A stretch of 64,000 nt of DNA from Salsipaludibacter sp963735045 (GTDB taxonomy: Bacteria > Actinomycetota > Nitriliruptoria > Nitriliruptorales > Nitriliruptoraceae): the NCBI GenBank assembly GCA_963735045.1, contig CAVTIZ010000003.1, positions 1,922,001 to 1,986,000 on the forward strand, written 5' to 3'. Of the stretch, positions 55,808 through 64,000 are shown piece after piece. A program made the position numbers and the translations under genes. Position 1 is the first letter of the stretch, and each line of letters starts with the position of its first letter. The notes under the pieces are model-generated. The model saw only the letters and a program-made list of their open reading frames with translations, was not told the DNA's origin and did not search any database.

Positions 55808-56080
55808 TCAGGCGGCGTGGGTGAAGCGGTCCCGGGTCTCGTGGTGCTCGGGCTCGGTGGACTCCTCGGCACCCTGGGCCGTGGCCACCAGTCCGACCGC
55901 CGCCAGCCCGATGACCCCGGCGGAGATGGCGCCACCGTCCACGGTCAGGAAGATGCCCACGAGCGCCGCCAGCACGGCGTAGCCGGCATAGGCGCGGATG
56001 CGGGAGTGACCCACGAACAGCGACGCGACCAGGATCAACCCGGGCACGCCGACCAGCAGCCAGGCCTGCAGCACGTTCAC
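55808..56080 (-). CDS. Small membrane protein
   Basis: A GTG at 56080 with a GAGGGAG site gives 90 residues. Two or three hydrophobic segments (LLVGVPGLILVASLFVG; YAGYAVLAALVGIFLTV; AISAGVIGLAAVGLVATA) precede a charged C-terminal tail (STEPEHHETRDRF). The family is not recognised. It sits between recX and miaB on the same strand. Confidence 0.65.
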   Translation of the reverse strand: MNVLQAWLLVGVPGLILVASLFVGHSRIRAYAGYAVLAALVGIFLTVDGGAISAGVIGLAAVGLVATAQGAEESTEPEHHETRDRFTHAA

Positions 56081-56141
56081 GGACCGGCTCCCTCGTCGTC
56101 GACACGACCTGGCGGGAAGCCTAGCGCCCACCCGTTGGTCG

Positions 56142-56957
56142 TCAGTGGCCCGTGACGCGATCGGCCTCGCGGTCGTCGAACACCACCTGGCGGGCGACCT
56201 TGCGGGCCAGGCCCTCGTTGTGGCCCCGGCGGGCGAGGAAGCCCACGAGACGTCGGAAGGTGGTCTCGGCGTCGAGGCCGCGGTAGGACTGCGCCTTGCG
56301 GGCGGCCACGTCGAAGGCGACGGCTTCGGGGTCGCGGTCGCCGATCCGGTCCATGGCCTCGTCGATGACGTCGTCGGGCAGTTCGCGCGTGCGCAGGTCG
56401 GCGCGCAGGCGACGGGGCGCATGGCCCTTGTCGCGGCCCTCCTCGACCAGGGCCCGGGCCATGGCGCGGTCGTCGACCAGTCCCTGCTCGGCGGCGTCGG
56501 CCAGGGCCAGTCGGATCGCGGCGGCCGGCACGTCCCGATCCGCGAGCTTGCGGGCCAGCCGAGGGGTCGACGCCGGCGTGGACGCCGTGGACCGTCGTAC
56601 GAAGGCGAGGGCACGCGCGACCTCGTCGCCGAGTTCGGCCGGAGGTGTCGGGTCGGCCGAACTGGGCGACGGGGGCGCGTCGCCACCGGGGACCAGGTCG
56701 TGGCCCTCCCCGGGGACGGCCGGTGGGGCCTCCGTGGCCAACTGGGCGACCTCCCGACCCGACGGCGGCGGCAGGGGTGACTCGTCGGCGTCCGCGGGAG
56801 TGCCCTCGGGACTGCCGTCGGGGGTGCTGTCGGGGGTGCTGTGGGGGGGCGCGCCGGGAACGACCCGGATCTCCCGACGTTGCACCCCACGCTCGGCCAG
56901 CCAGTCCTCGGCCGAGCGGAAGGACGCGGACACGTCGTCGTCGACGTGGTCGGTCAC
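56142..56957 (-). CDS. recX: RecA regulatory protein RecX
   Basis: 271 residues; the start overlaps recA by 4 bp (ATGA). The first 110 residues are an acidic, Pro-rich extension not part of the family core. The core has three-helix repeats: ALAFVRRSTASTPASTPRLARKL, AAEQGLVDDRAMARALVEEG, APRRLRADLRTREL and LVGFLARRGHNEGLARKV. RecX limits RecA filament growth; overlap with recA ensures joint expression. Confidence 0.92.
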   Translation of the reverse strand: MTDHVDDDVSASFRSAEDWLAERGVQRREIRVVPGAPPHSTPDSTPDGSPEGTPADADESPLPPPSGREVAQLATEAPPAVPGEGHDLVPGGDAPPSPSSADPTPPAELGDEVARALAFVRRSTASTPASTPRLARKLADRDVPAAAIRLALADAAEQGLVDDRAMARALVEEGRDKGHAPRRLRADLRTRELPDDVIDEAMDRIGDRDPEAVAFDVAARKAQSYRGLDAETTFRRLVGFLARRGHNEGLARKVARQVVFDDREADRVTGH

Positions 56958-57988
56958 TCGTCGTCACCGTCCTCGGGCTCGTCGGCCGCCTCGTCGTCAT
57001 CGGACGGGATGATGCCGAGCTTCTGCTTGACCAGGCGCTCGACCTCCAGGGCGATGTCGGTGTGCTCCTTGAGGAAGGAGCGGGCGTTCTCGCGTCCCTG
57101 CCCCAGCTGCTCGCCGTCGTAGGTGTACCAGGCACCCGCCTTGCGGATGAAGCCCTCCTCGACCCCGATGTCGAGCAACGAGCCCTCGCGCGAGATGCCC
57201 TCGCCGTACATGATGTCGAACTCGGCCTTGCGGAACGGCGGGGCCACCTTGTTCTTGACGACCTTGACGCGGACCTTGTTGCCGACGATGTCCGTGCCGT
57301 CCTTGAGCGACTCGATCCGACGCACGTCCAACCGCACCGAGGAGTAGAACTTCAGGGCACGACCACCCGGCGTGGTCTCGGGCGAGCCGAACATGACCCC
57401 GATCTTCTCCCGCAGCTGGTTGATGAACACCGCGCAGGTCTGGGACTTGTTGAGCGACCCGGCCAACTTGCGCAGGGCCTGGGACATCAGCCGTGCCTGC
57501 AGGCCGACGTGGGTGTCGCCCATCTCGCCCTCGATCTCGGCGCGGGGCGTCAGCGCCGCCACCGAGTCGATGACCAGGATGTCCACGGCACTGGAGCGGA
57601 TCAGCATGTCCGCGATCTCCAGCGCCTGTTCCCCGGTGTCGGGCTGGGACACCAGCAACTCGTCGATGTCGACCCCCAGGGCCCGGGCGTAGGTCGGGTC
57701 CAGGGCGTGCTCGGCGTCGATGAAGGCCGCGATGCCGCCGGCCTTCTGGGCCTCGGCGATGACGTGCAGGGCGACCGTGGTCTTGCCGCTGGACTCCGGG
57801 CCGAAGATCTCCACGACCCGGCCACGGGGCAGGCCCCCGACACCCAGCGCCACGTCCAGGGACAGCGCGCCGGTGGGGATGGCCGGGACCGGGGGACGGT
57901 CGTCGTCACCCAGCTTCATCACCGATCCCTTGCCGAACTGCTTCTCGATCGAGGCCAGGGCGGCCTGGAGGGACTTGTCGCGGTCCAT
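56954..57988 (-). CDS. recA: Recombinase RecA
   Basis: 344 residues with AAGGA before ATG 57988. Walker A GPESSGKTTVALH, Walker B ILVIDSVAALTP, loop L1/L2 regions (GEMGDTHVGLQARLMSQAL; FINQLREKIGVMFGSPE) and an acidic C-terminus (DDDEAADEPEDGDDE). No intein. Two SOS boxes lie about 140-180 bp upstream, flanking a -10 hexamer. Confidence 0.98.
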   Translation of the reverse strand: MDRDKSLQAALASIEKQFGKGSVMKLGDDDRPPVPAIPTGALSLDVALGVGGLPRGRVVEIFGPESSGKTTVALHVIAEAQKAGGIAAFIDAEHALDPTYARALGVDIDELLVSQPDTGEQALEIADMLIRSSAVDILVIDSVAALTPRAEIEGEMGDTHVGLQARLMSQALRKLAGSLNKSQTCAVFINQLREKIGVMFGSPETTPGGRALKFYSSVRLDVRRIESLKDGTDIVGNKVRVKVVKNKVAPPFRKAEFDIMYGEGISREGSLLDIGVEEGFIRKAGAWYTYDGEQLGQGRENARSFLKEHTDIALEVERLVKQKLGIIPSDDDEAADEPEDGDDE

Positions 57989-58129
57989 GCGGGAATCCTT
58001 GTGCGGTGGGGCGGGTGTGCGGGTGGCTGGTCGTCCCAGTGTCGCTGGTGGCGTCGGTGGAACCGTATTGACCGGGTGTGACAGACCGGTGCAGGTGCTG
58101 TCGCGGCTGTGGACAGTCGGGCGTGCGGG

Positions 58130-58168
58130 CGAACGCCTGTTCGACAGGCTAGTCGAACGCGCGTTCGA
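58130..58168 (-). promoter_or_regulatory. recA promoter with two SOS boxes
   Basis: CGAACGCCTGTTCGA (58130-58144) and TCGAACGCGCGTTCGA (58153-58168, perfect) match the LexA consensus. On the minus strand TAGCCT (58151-58146) sits between them as a probable -10 box, so LexA bound at either site would block it. Leader to recA is about 150 nt. Confidence 0.8.
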
Positions 58169-58278
58169 TCGCCACGCACCTCGTCGCCGGGCCCGTCCAC
58201 CCCCGGACCCCGTTCGGTGCGTGGCCGTCCCGACCCGTCACTAGCCTCGTTCCTCGTCACGACACCGGACCCCTGCAC

Positions 58279-59344
58279 ATGCCACGATTCGTCTTCATCG
58301 ACACCGAGGCCACCGGCCTCGACCACGCCCGTCACGAACTGACGGAGGTGGCCTGGATCGTGCGGTTCGAGGACGGCCACACCGAGACCCGGCAGTACTT
58401 CCCGGAGCACACGCTGGACGGCGCCGAGCCCACGGCGCTGGAGCTGACCCACTACCACGAGCGCATCGCGCCCAAGCCACGGACCCCGGCGACGGTGTGG
58501 CTGGGCCAGCTCCTGGCCGATGCCAACGGTGGCCACCTGGTGGGCGCCGTCCCCGACTTCGACGCCCAGCACCTGGCCCTGAGCTGCCGCAAGCTCGGGT
58601 TGACGCCGACGTGGGACCACCACCTCATCGACGTCGGCACGTTGGCGCTGCCGCTCATCGCCGAGGGGCCGGAGGGCCCGCGTTCGCTGGCCAAGACCTG
58701 CCGGGCACTGGGCGTCCCGCACGACGACCACCAGGCCCACGGCGCGCTCTACGACGCCCAGCAGGCGATGCGTGCCTTCGACGCCGTGTGGGAGCGCCTG
58801 GCCGCACTGCGGGCGTCCGACGAGCCACTGCCGCCGCCGGTCCCCCGCCACACCAACGGCCGCCCGACCCCCGACGTCCGGCTGCGGCCGGTCACCGAGC
58901 GCAACTGGCAGGAGGTCGCCGACGTGACCCCCCGCGACCACCAGCGCGCCTGGGTGTACCCGACCGCGGCCCGGTACCTCGTGCTGGCCCAGCACAGCGT
59001 GTGGGAGTCGCTGGCCATGGTCCAGGACGGCCACGTCGTGGGCCACGCGATGCTCGGCGACGAGGACGGCGTGGCCTGGATCGGTGGCTTCGTCGTGGAT
59101 GCCGACCACCAGGGCCGCGGTGTGGGCGCGGCCGCCCGGGACGCCCTGCTGGCCGACCTCGGCGCGTCCGAGGTCCGCATCACCGTCCACCCGGACAACC
59201 ACGACGCCACCCGCTTCTGGCGCTCGGCCGGGTTCGTAGCCCACCGACGAGCACGACGACGAGGAGATCGTGTGGGTCCGGCCCGCCCCGGCAGGCGGCG
59301 AGGGGGACGGGGACGGGGACGGGCAGGGGGACGACCCCGCCTGA
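58279..59344 (+). CDS. DEDDh exonuclease-GNAT acetyltransferase fusion, one frameshift near the end
   Basis: ATG 58279 is followed by RFVFIDTEATGLD, the first acidic motif of DnaQ-type 3'-5' exonucleases; VPDFDAQHLAL and HQAHGALYDAQQAM give motifs II and III with the DEDDh His. Residues about 195-320 are a GNAT domain: VRLRPVTERNW, IGGFVVDADHQGRGVGAAAR (acetyl-CoA loop) and NHDATRFWRSAGF. One extra C near 59238 shifts the frame; corrected, it continues TDEHDDEEIVWVRPAP and stops at 59344, 2 bp before the convergent gene. Uncorrected it would run on to 59439, over the neighbour. It is divergent from recA with SOS boxes 110-150 bp upstream and a TAGCCT at 58242. Nuclease-acetyltransferase coupling is not something I know from a described protein. 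Confidence 0.82.
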
Positions 59345-59346
59345 GG

Positions 59347-59964
59347 TCAGGCCGGCAGCGGCCAGGTGGCCACCGGGTGGTAGTGGGCGGGTCCCTCCCG
59401 GGCCGGGTGCGACCCCAGCACGGCCATGTCGGTCGGTGACCACGACGGCACCGGGGTGGCGGCCAGGTGCCGGCGCAGTCCGGCGACGAACGGCGTCACG
59501 TCCCTGCGGCCACGGCCGCGACCGACCGTGACGTGGGGCCGCAGGCGGCGGCGCGGGCCCCCCACCGGGTCCCGCGACGGCTCGACGACCGCGGCCACGG
59601 CGGCGTGCAGGTCGACCAGCCAGTCGGTCCGGCCCACCTCGACGGCCACGGCCCGGCCCAGCACGGTGACGTCGCCGACCACCAGGGGGGTGCGTGCCGG
59701 TGGGACCGCGGCGACGACCGGCCCGAGCGCCGACACGAGCTCGCGACGCCGCACGGCCCAGTCCGGTCCCGTGCGGCCGAGGAAGGCCAGCGTGACGTGC
59801 CAGCCCCCAGGTCGGGTGCGGCCCACGGCCCCGGCCCGGTCGCGAGCGGCGGCCGCGTCGACCAGCGGCACCAGCGCGTCCCGGACCGGCGCAGCCACCG
59901 GCAACGCGACGAACCACGTCGCCGGGACGTCCCCCGACGGTCCGTCGGGCCGGTCGCGGCTCAC
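59347..59964 (-). CDS. thpR: RNA 2',3'-cyclic phosphodiesterase / 2'-5' RNA ligase family
   Basis: A GTG at 59964 overlaps the cinA stop (GTGA) and gives 205 residues. The two H-x-T motifs of the 2H phosphoesterase family are present: WHVTLAFLG and RPHVTVGRGRG. It opens 2',3'-cyclic phosphates of RNA ends in known members. Last gene of the operon; in other bacteria it also neighbours cinA. Confidence 0.88.
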   Translation of the reverse strand: MSRDRPDGPSGDVPATWFVALPVAAPVRDALVPLVDAAAARDRAGAVGRTRPGGWHVTLAFLGRTGPDWAVRRRELVSALGPVVAAVPPARTPLVVGDVTVLGRAVAVEVGRTDWLVDLHAAVAAVVEPSRDPVGGPRRRLRPHVTVGRGRGRRDVTPFVAGLRRHLAATPVPSWSPTDMAVLGSHPAREGPAHYHPVATWPLPA

Positions 59965-61211
59965 GCCCCGAGGCGGCGACGGACGGCGTCGATGGCGGCA
60001 CTGGCGAGCCGGTCGCGCACGGCCTCGCGATCGCCCGGCAGGTGCCGCGACCACACGGCGGACCCGTCGACATCGGCGACGGCCCACGCGCACGTGCCCA
60101 CGGCCACCCCGTCCTGGCCGTCCGGTCCGGCCACGCCGGTCGTGGCGACCCCGATGTCGGCCCCGAAGCGCTCCCGGACGGCCACGGCCAACGCCTCGGT
60201 CACCGGTTCGGACACCGGTGGGTGTGTCCGCAGCAGGTCCGGGTCGATGCCCGCCACGTCCACCTTGCTGTCGGTGGCATAGACCACCATCCCGCCCCGC
60301 AGGACCGCCGACACCCCCGGCACGGCGGCCAGGCGACTGCACACCAGCCCGCCGGTGGCCGACTCGGCCACGGCCACGGTCCGGCCGGCGGCCTCCAGGG
60401 CATGCACGACCGCGAGCTCCAGGCCCTCGCCGTCGATGCCGACCACCGACGGCCCGAGCACCGCCAACGTGGCGTCCACCCACGGCTGCGAGCGCCGGGC
60501 GACGTCGTCGCGGTCGTGGCCGGCCACCGTGAACTTGACCCGGATCCCCCCGCGCGTGGCGAGGTAGGCGACGTCGACACCTGCCGCGGTGGCGTCCGCC
60601 TCGACCTCGCCGAGCCGCTCCGCGACGTCGGACTCCCCCAGCCCGGCGACGTGCACGACCCGCGTGACCAGCACCTGCCCGCCGGCACGTGCCAGCACCA
60701 GGTCGACCACGTGGCGGTCGAACAGCTCGCGAAGTTCCCACGGCACGCCGGGCAGCACGTGCAGGTCGACGTCACCGACCGCCAGGGAGAACCCGGGCGC
60801 GGTGCCGACCGGCGGCATCGCCGTCGACCCGGTCGGCACGTCGGCCTGCACCAGGTTGCTGGCCGGCATCCGGCGGTCGAAACGGGCCCAACGCTCCTCG
60901 ATGGCCGCCACCAGGTCGTCACGACGATCCAGCTCGACCCCGGCGACCCGGGCCACGGCCTCACGCGTGCGGTCGTCGGAGGTCGGGCCGAGCCCACCCC
61001 CGACCACGACGACGTCGGCCCGGTCCATCGCCACCCGCAGCGCGTCCACCAGTTCGTCGAGGTCGTCGGACACCGCCACGGTCAGGCGCGGCGTGACCCC
61101 GAGCTCGCGCAGTCGACTGGCCACGAAGGCCGCGTTGGTGTCGACCTGGTCACCCCCGACCACCTCGGTGCCCACCGACACGATCGCGCCACGAAGCCCG
61201 TCGCCGGTCAC
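59961..61211 (-). CDS. cinA: CinA-type nicotinamide-nucleotide amidase / ADP-ribose pyrophosphatase family
   Basis: 416 residues. N-terminal MoaB-like domain with VSVGTEVVGG, VVGGGLGPTSDDRTREAV and LPGVPWELRELF; C-terminal CinA/PncC domain with VAVAESATGGLVCSRLAAVPG and GVAGPDGQDGVAVGTC. The C-terminal domain deamidates NMN in pyridine nucleotide recycling. It overlaps pgsA upstream and thpR downstream by 4 bp each. Confidence 0.94.
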   Translation of the reverse strand: MTGDGLRGAIVSVGTEVVGGDQVDTNAAFVASRLRELGVTPRLTVAVSDDLDELVDALRVAMDRADVVVVGGGLGPTSDDRTREAVARVAGVELDRRDDLVAAIEERWARFDRRMPASNLVQADVPTGSTAMPPVGTAPGFSLAVGDVDLHVLPGVPWELRELFDRHVVDLVLARAGGQVLVTRVVHVAGLGESDVAERLGEVEADATAAGVDVAYLATRGGIRVKFTVAGHDRDDVARRSQPWVDATLAVLGPSVVGIDGEGLELAVVHALEAAGRTVAVAESATGGLVCSRLAAVPGVSAVLRGGMVVYATDSKVDVAGIDPDLLRTHPPVSEPVTEALAVAVRERFGADIGVATTGVAGPDGQDGVAVGTCAWAVADVDGSAVWSRHLPGDREAVRDRLASAAIDAVRRRLGA

Positions 61212-61873
61212 GCGTCGGGTTCGCGCATCAGCTTGACCACGTGGCGGGCGTAGTCCAGCCCCGACAGGACGGTGGCGACCACGGCCAGCACCAGCGCGGT
61301 CGACCGCAGCGCCGCGGGCACGCCCGGCATCAGGTACAGCAGCACGGCGATGACCTGGACCACGGTCTTGATCTTGCCCCAGATCGATGCCGGCAACACC
61401 AGGTCACGGCGCCGCACCAGCCCGACCCGCAGCAGCGTGACGGCGACCTCGCGCGCCACGATCACCCACACCGCCCACCACGGCAGCTCCCCGACCGAGG
61501 CCAGCGACGCCAACGACCCGATGATCAACAGCTTGTCCGCGATCGGGTCGGCCAACTGTCCCCACGCGGTCACGCCGTGGTACCGGCGGGCGACCCAGCC
61601 ATCGATGGAGTCCGTCAGCGCGGCGAACAGGAAGATCGAGAACACCCACCAGCGCGAGTAGGCGTCGCCGGCCGCCAGCAGCCACAGGATCACGGGCACC
61701 AGCAGCACCCGCAGGAAGGTCACCGCGTTGGGGAGGTTGAACGGGTGGGGCTGCTCCTGGCGCAACTCGTCGGCCGCCAGCGGCTCGGGGTCGGCCAGCA
61801 CGCCGTCCCCGCCGTGGTCGTCGCCGTCCGCGTCCGGCGGACCGGACGGCGTGGTGGCGGCGTCGTCGTTCAT
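61208..61873 (-). CDS. pgsA: CDP-diacylglycerol-glycerol-3-phosphate 3-phosphatidyltransferase
   Basis: 221 residues with a hydrophilic N-terminal tail of about 45 residues and four to six helices. The CDP-alcohol phosphotransferase motif DGWVARRYHGVTAWGQLAD followed by PIAD carries all the acidic residues. It makes phosphatidylglycerol phosphate. Overlaps rimO and cinA by 4 bp. Confidence 0.93.
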   Translation of the reverse strand: MNDDAATTPSGPPDADGDDHGGDGVLADPEPLAADELRQEQPHPFNLPNAVTFLRVLLVPVILWLLAAGDAYSRWWVFSIFLFAALTDSIDGWVARRYHGVTAWGQLADPIADKLLIIGSLASLASVGELPWWAVWVIVAREVAVTLLRVGLVRRRDLVLPASIWGKIKTVVQVIAVLLYLMPGVPAALRSTALVLAVVATVLSGLDYARHVVKLMREPDA

Positions 61874-63573
61874 CCGACGCGCCCGACCAGGTCCACCCCG
61901 AGCGTGTCGACGACCTCGACCTCGACCAGGTCCCCGACCGCGACGGCGGCGGGCCGGCCGTCACCGTCGACCAGCACGACCTCGCCGTCGGCCTCGGGGG
62001 CCTCGCGATGGCTGCGGCCCACGACCTCGGTCGTGGCACCGTCGGAGCGTGCCTGCTCGACCAGGACCCGCACGCGGTCGCCGACCCGGCGGCGGGCACG
62101 GCGGTCACTGGCACGCTCGACCACCTCGGCCACGCGATCGCGTCGACGGGTGGCGACGTCGGCCGGGACGTGGTCGGCCAGGTCCACCGCCGGCGTCCCG
62201 TCCTCGTCGGAGTAGGTGAACAGGCCGACGAAGTCCAGCTCGTGGGTGTCGAGGAAGGCCATGAGCTCCTCGACGTGGGACTCCTCCTCGCCGGGGAAGC
62301 CCAGGATGAAGTTGCTGCGGACGGCCGCGTCGGGAGACAGCTCACGGATGCGCTCCAGCAGCGCACCGAAGCGGTCGGGGCTGCCCGAGCGGGCCATCGC
62401 GCGCAGGACCGGCGCCGACACGTGCTGCAGCGACAGGTCGAAGTAGTCCACGACCTCGTCGATGCGCACCATCGCCTCGAGCAGGTCGGGTCGCAACTCG
62501 GCCGGCTGCAGGTACATCAGGCGGATCCGCTCGATCCCGTCGACGTCGGCCAGGGCCTGCAGCAGGTGCGGGGCCAGGTCACGGCCACCGGGGTGGCCAC
62601 GCCACTGGCCCAGGTCCTTGCCCCACGAGGTCGTGTTCTCCGACACCAGGACCAGTTCACGGGTGCCCTGCCCGGCCAGCCAGGTCGCCTCGGCCACCAG
62701 TTCGTCGATGCCGCGTGAGCGGAATCGTCCGCGGAAGGACGGGATGGCGCAGAACGTGCACAGTCGGTCGCAGCCCGACGCGATCTTGAGGTAGGCCCAC
62801 GTGCCGTCGGCGGCCCGCCGCGGTGGGAACAGCGGGCCCGACGCCGGGGCCTGGTCGGCGGTGGCCAACCCGTCACGGTCCGCCGTCGCGGCGACGGGAA
62901 CGGCCAGCGGGTCGATGATGCTGGTGGCGTCGGCCGTCCCGACGGCCTCGGGGACCGCGGCCATCCAACGAGCCGCACCCCCCTGATCGGTCCGGTGATC
63001 GGCCCCGTCGTCGGCCCCAGTGTCCGTCCCGGTGCCCGGCTCGGTGTCCGGACCCGACGTCACCGACACCACCGGCAGGGCGCGACCGGGCAGCACCGAC
63101 GGGGCGGTCGAGGCCTCGACGCCGATGACGCGATCGTGGCGACGCCCGGCCAGGATGTCGTCGACCAGTCCGGGCAGTCGGGGGTAGCCGGCGAACCCGA
63201 CGATGGCGTCGGCCTCGGGCAACGACTCCGACAGTTCCCGGGGGTAGCGCTGGGCCATGCAGCCGATCACCACGACACCGCGTGCCGACCGCGCACCCGA
63301 CGCGTCGTCGCCACGAGCCGGGTCCTTGAGGTCGGCCGCGGCCAGGATCGTGTCCACCGACTCCTGCTTGGCCGGCTCGATGAAGGTGCAGGTGTTGACC
63401 AGCACCACGTCGGCGGTCGTGGCGTCGTCGACGACCTGGTGGTGGGCACCGAGCAGGCCGGCGAGCTGGTCGCTGTCGACCTCGTTGCGACCGCACCCCA
63501 GGGTCACGATGGCGACCCTGGACGCCACCGGGTCGTCGGTGTCGATCGGGCCGGGTGCCGGCGTGGTCGTCAT
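61870..63573 (-). CDS. rimO: Ribosomal protein uS12 methylthiotransferase RimO
   Basis: 567 residues, longer than the usual 440-480. MTTase-domain Cys in TLGCGRNEVDSD, VNTCTFIEPAKQES and GCMAQRYP; radical-SAM motif CDRLCTFCAIPSFRGRFRSR. Between them lies an extra low-complexity insert of about 75 residues (SGPDTEPGTGTDTGADD and onwards), which explains the length. A TRAM domain ends the protein. It methylthiolates Asp of ribosomal protein S12. Overlaps its neighbours by 4 bp. Confidence 0.95.
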   Translation of the reverse strand: MTTTPAPGPIDTDDPVASRVAIVTLGCGRNEVDSDQLAGLLGAHHQVVDDATTADVVLVNTCTFIEPAKQESVDTILAAADLKDPARGDDASGARSARGVVVIGCMAQRYPRELSESLPEADAIVGFAGYPRLPGLVDDILAGRRHDRVIGVEASTAPSVLPGRALPVVSVTSGPDTEPGTGTDTGADDGADHRTDQGGAARWMAAVPEAVGTADATSIIDPLAVPVAATADRDGLATADQAPASGPLFPPRRAADGTWAYLKIASGCDRLCTFCAIPSFRGRFRSRGIDELVAEATWLAGQGTRELVLVSENTTSWGKDLGQWRGHPGGRDLAPHLLQALADVDGIERIRLMYLQPAELRPDLLEAMVRIDEVVDYFDLSLQHVSAPVLRAMARSGSPDRFGALLERIRELSPDAAVRSNFILGFPGEEESHVEELMAFLDTHELDFVGLFTYSDEDGTPAVDLADHVPADVATRRRDRVAEVVERASDRRARRRVGDRVRVLVEQARSDGATTEVVGRSHREAPEADGEVVLVDGDGRPAAVAVGDLVEVEVVDTLGVDLVGRVG

Positions 63574-64000
63574 GCCTGGGACTCGGCGCCCTCGGGCGTG
63601 TAGGTCACCTCGACCACCTCACCACCGGTGCCCGGGCTGCCCAGCCGCTCGCCGTTGAACTCGACGTCGACCCCGCCGGCGTTGCCGTAGCGCACGACCA
63701 CCTCGTCGTCGGCCTCCAGGGTCATGGTCTCGCCGGCCTTCTGGACCGTCTGGGACTCGGGGTGGGCGGCCCCGTCGACGGTGATGGCGAGCCAGCAGTC
63801 GTCTTCGAAGGCCAGGAAGAGTTCGACCCCGTCGATGGTCGGGGACGGGCTGGGGGGCGGGCTCGGCGTGGGACTGGGCGTGGTGGCGGGGGTCGACGAC
63901 GGGGTCGTGGGCCCCGGTGACGGCGCCGCGGGGCCGGCGTCGGCCTGCTCGCTCGGCGCCTCACTGGCGGCCGACGGTGTCGGCGTCACCGACGGTGCCA
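63570..64000 (-). CDS. RodZ-like protein, C-terminal part (5' end outside the window)
   Basis: The frame is open to the window edge. A long Pro/Thr/Ser linker (TPSPTPSPPPSPSPT) is followed by the DUF4115 outer domain found at the C-terminus of RodZ (VELFLAFEDDCWLAITVDG, VVRYGNAGGVDVEFNG). The helix-turn-helix and membrane helix should lie beyond position 64000. RodZ organises the cell-shape machinery. It overlaps rimO by 4 bp. Confidence 0.75.
   Translation of the reverse strand, partial: APSVTPTPSAASEAPSEQADAGPAAPSPGPTTPSSTPATTPSPTPSPPPSPSPTIDGVELFLAFEDDCWLAITVDGAAHPESQTVQKAGETMTLEADDEVVVRYGNAGGVDVEFNGERLGSPGTGGEVVEVTYTPEGAESQA

Noticed and set aside
59345..59439. Extension of the exonuclease-GNAT frame to 59439
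   Set aside because: It runs into the convergent thpR gene with an Arg/Gly-rich translation; the +1 frame gives a sensible C-terminus ending at 59344.
1..64000. tRNA genes, rRNA genes, CRISPR arrays, complete insertion sequences, phage genes
   Set aside because: No T-arm GTTCRANNC cloverleaf, no regularly spaced repeats with spacers, and no intact transposase or integrase was found by reading both strands.

Overview
The window is 64 kb of very GC-rich DNA from an actinobacterium. The evidence is the single-gene order of the housekeeping half (rodZ-like, rimO, pgsA, cinA, thpR, then recA, recX, miaB, miaA, dapF, hflX and lexA), the CGAAC-N4-GTTCG SOS boxes, a class II B12-dependent ribonucleotide reductase with NrdR boxes, an LppM-like protein, and DUF222/HNH and LAL/SARP regulator families. 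A deep-branching lineage such as Nitriliruptoria/Euzebya would fit, but that placement is an inference.

Layout. (1) 1-27 kb is accessory. It holds the tail of a conserved actinobacterial protein; a secreted Het-C/phospholipase-like protein with seven 168-bp FG-GAP repeats; a NarL regulator and its kinase; an orphan TRAP-type binding lipoprotein; a second, degenerate kinase; a secreted TolB-like propeller; a large LuxR (LAL) regulator divergent from a 1471-aa Tc-toxin A-like pore-forming protein; a DUF222/HNH endonuclease; a pentapeptide membrane protein; a SARP-like AAA regulator; and a small membrane protein. (2) 27-33.5 kb holds a short-chain dehydrogenase and a complete BMP-family nucleoside-type ABC importer (lipoprotein, two permeases, double ATPase) coupled to an AhpD-like gene. 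(3) 33.5-36.4 kb is a lower-GC patch with a GIY-YIG-type gene, repeated palindromic elements and an alpha/beta hydrolase. (4) 36.4-46.3 kb holds nrdJ, a sulfite-oxidase-like/FAD-reductase pair, an AI-2E-type transporter, a GNAT fusion, an LppM-like protein, a hotdog protein and nrdR. (5) 46.4-64 kb is the conserved core: a LysM gene and lexA share a divergent SOS-controlled region; then hflX, pfkA, an antiporter, the dapF-miaA-miaB-recX-recA block, an exonuclease-acetyltransferase fusion divergent from recA, and a tightly overlapping operon from the rodZ-like gene through rimO, pgsA and cinA to thpR.

Single-base indels break several otherwise well-conserved genes: the first histidine kinase (four), the response regulator (two that compensate), the second kinase, the TolB-like gene, the LAL regulator, nrdJ (five, all +1) and the exonuclease-GNAT gene. 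Protein similarity continues across every break, and nrdJ is normally essential. Consensus errors are therefore the simplest reading, though the run of +1 shifts in nrdJ deserves a check against reads.

The most unusual content is the orphan TcA-like protein with its own divergent regulator and no TcB/TcC partner, the Het-C/FG-GAP exoprotein, the exonuclease-GNAT fusion beside recA, and a family of palindromic elements. Two copies of the core palindrome sit in frame inside the HNH gene. No tRNA, rRNA or CRISPR array was seen.
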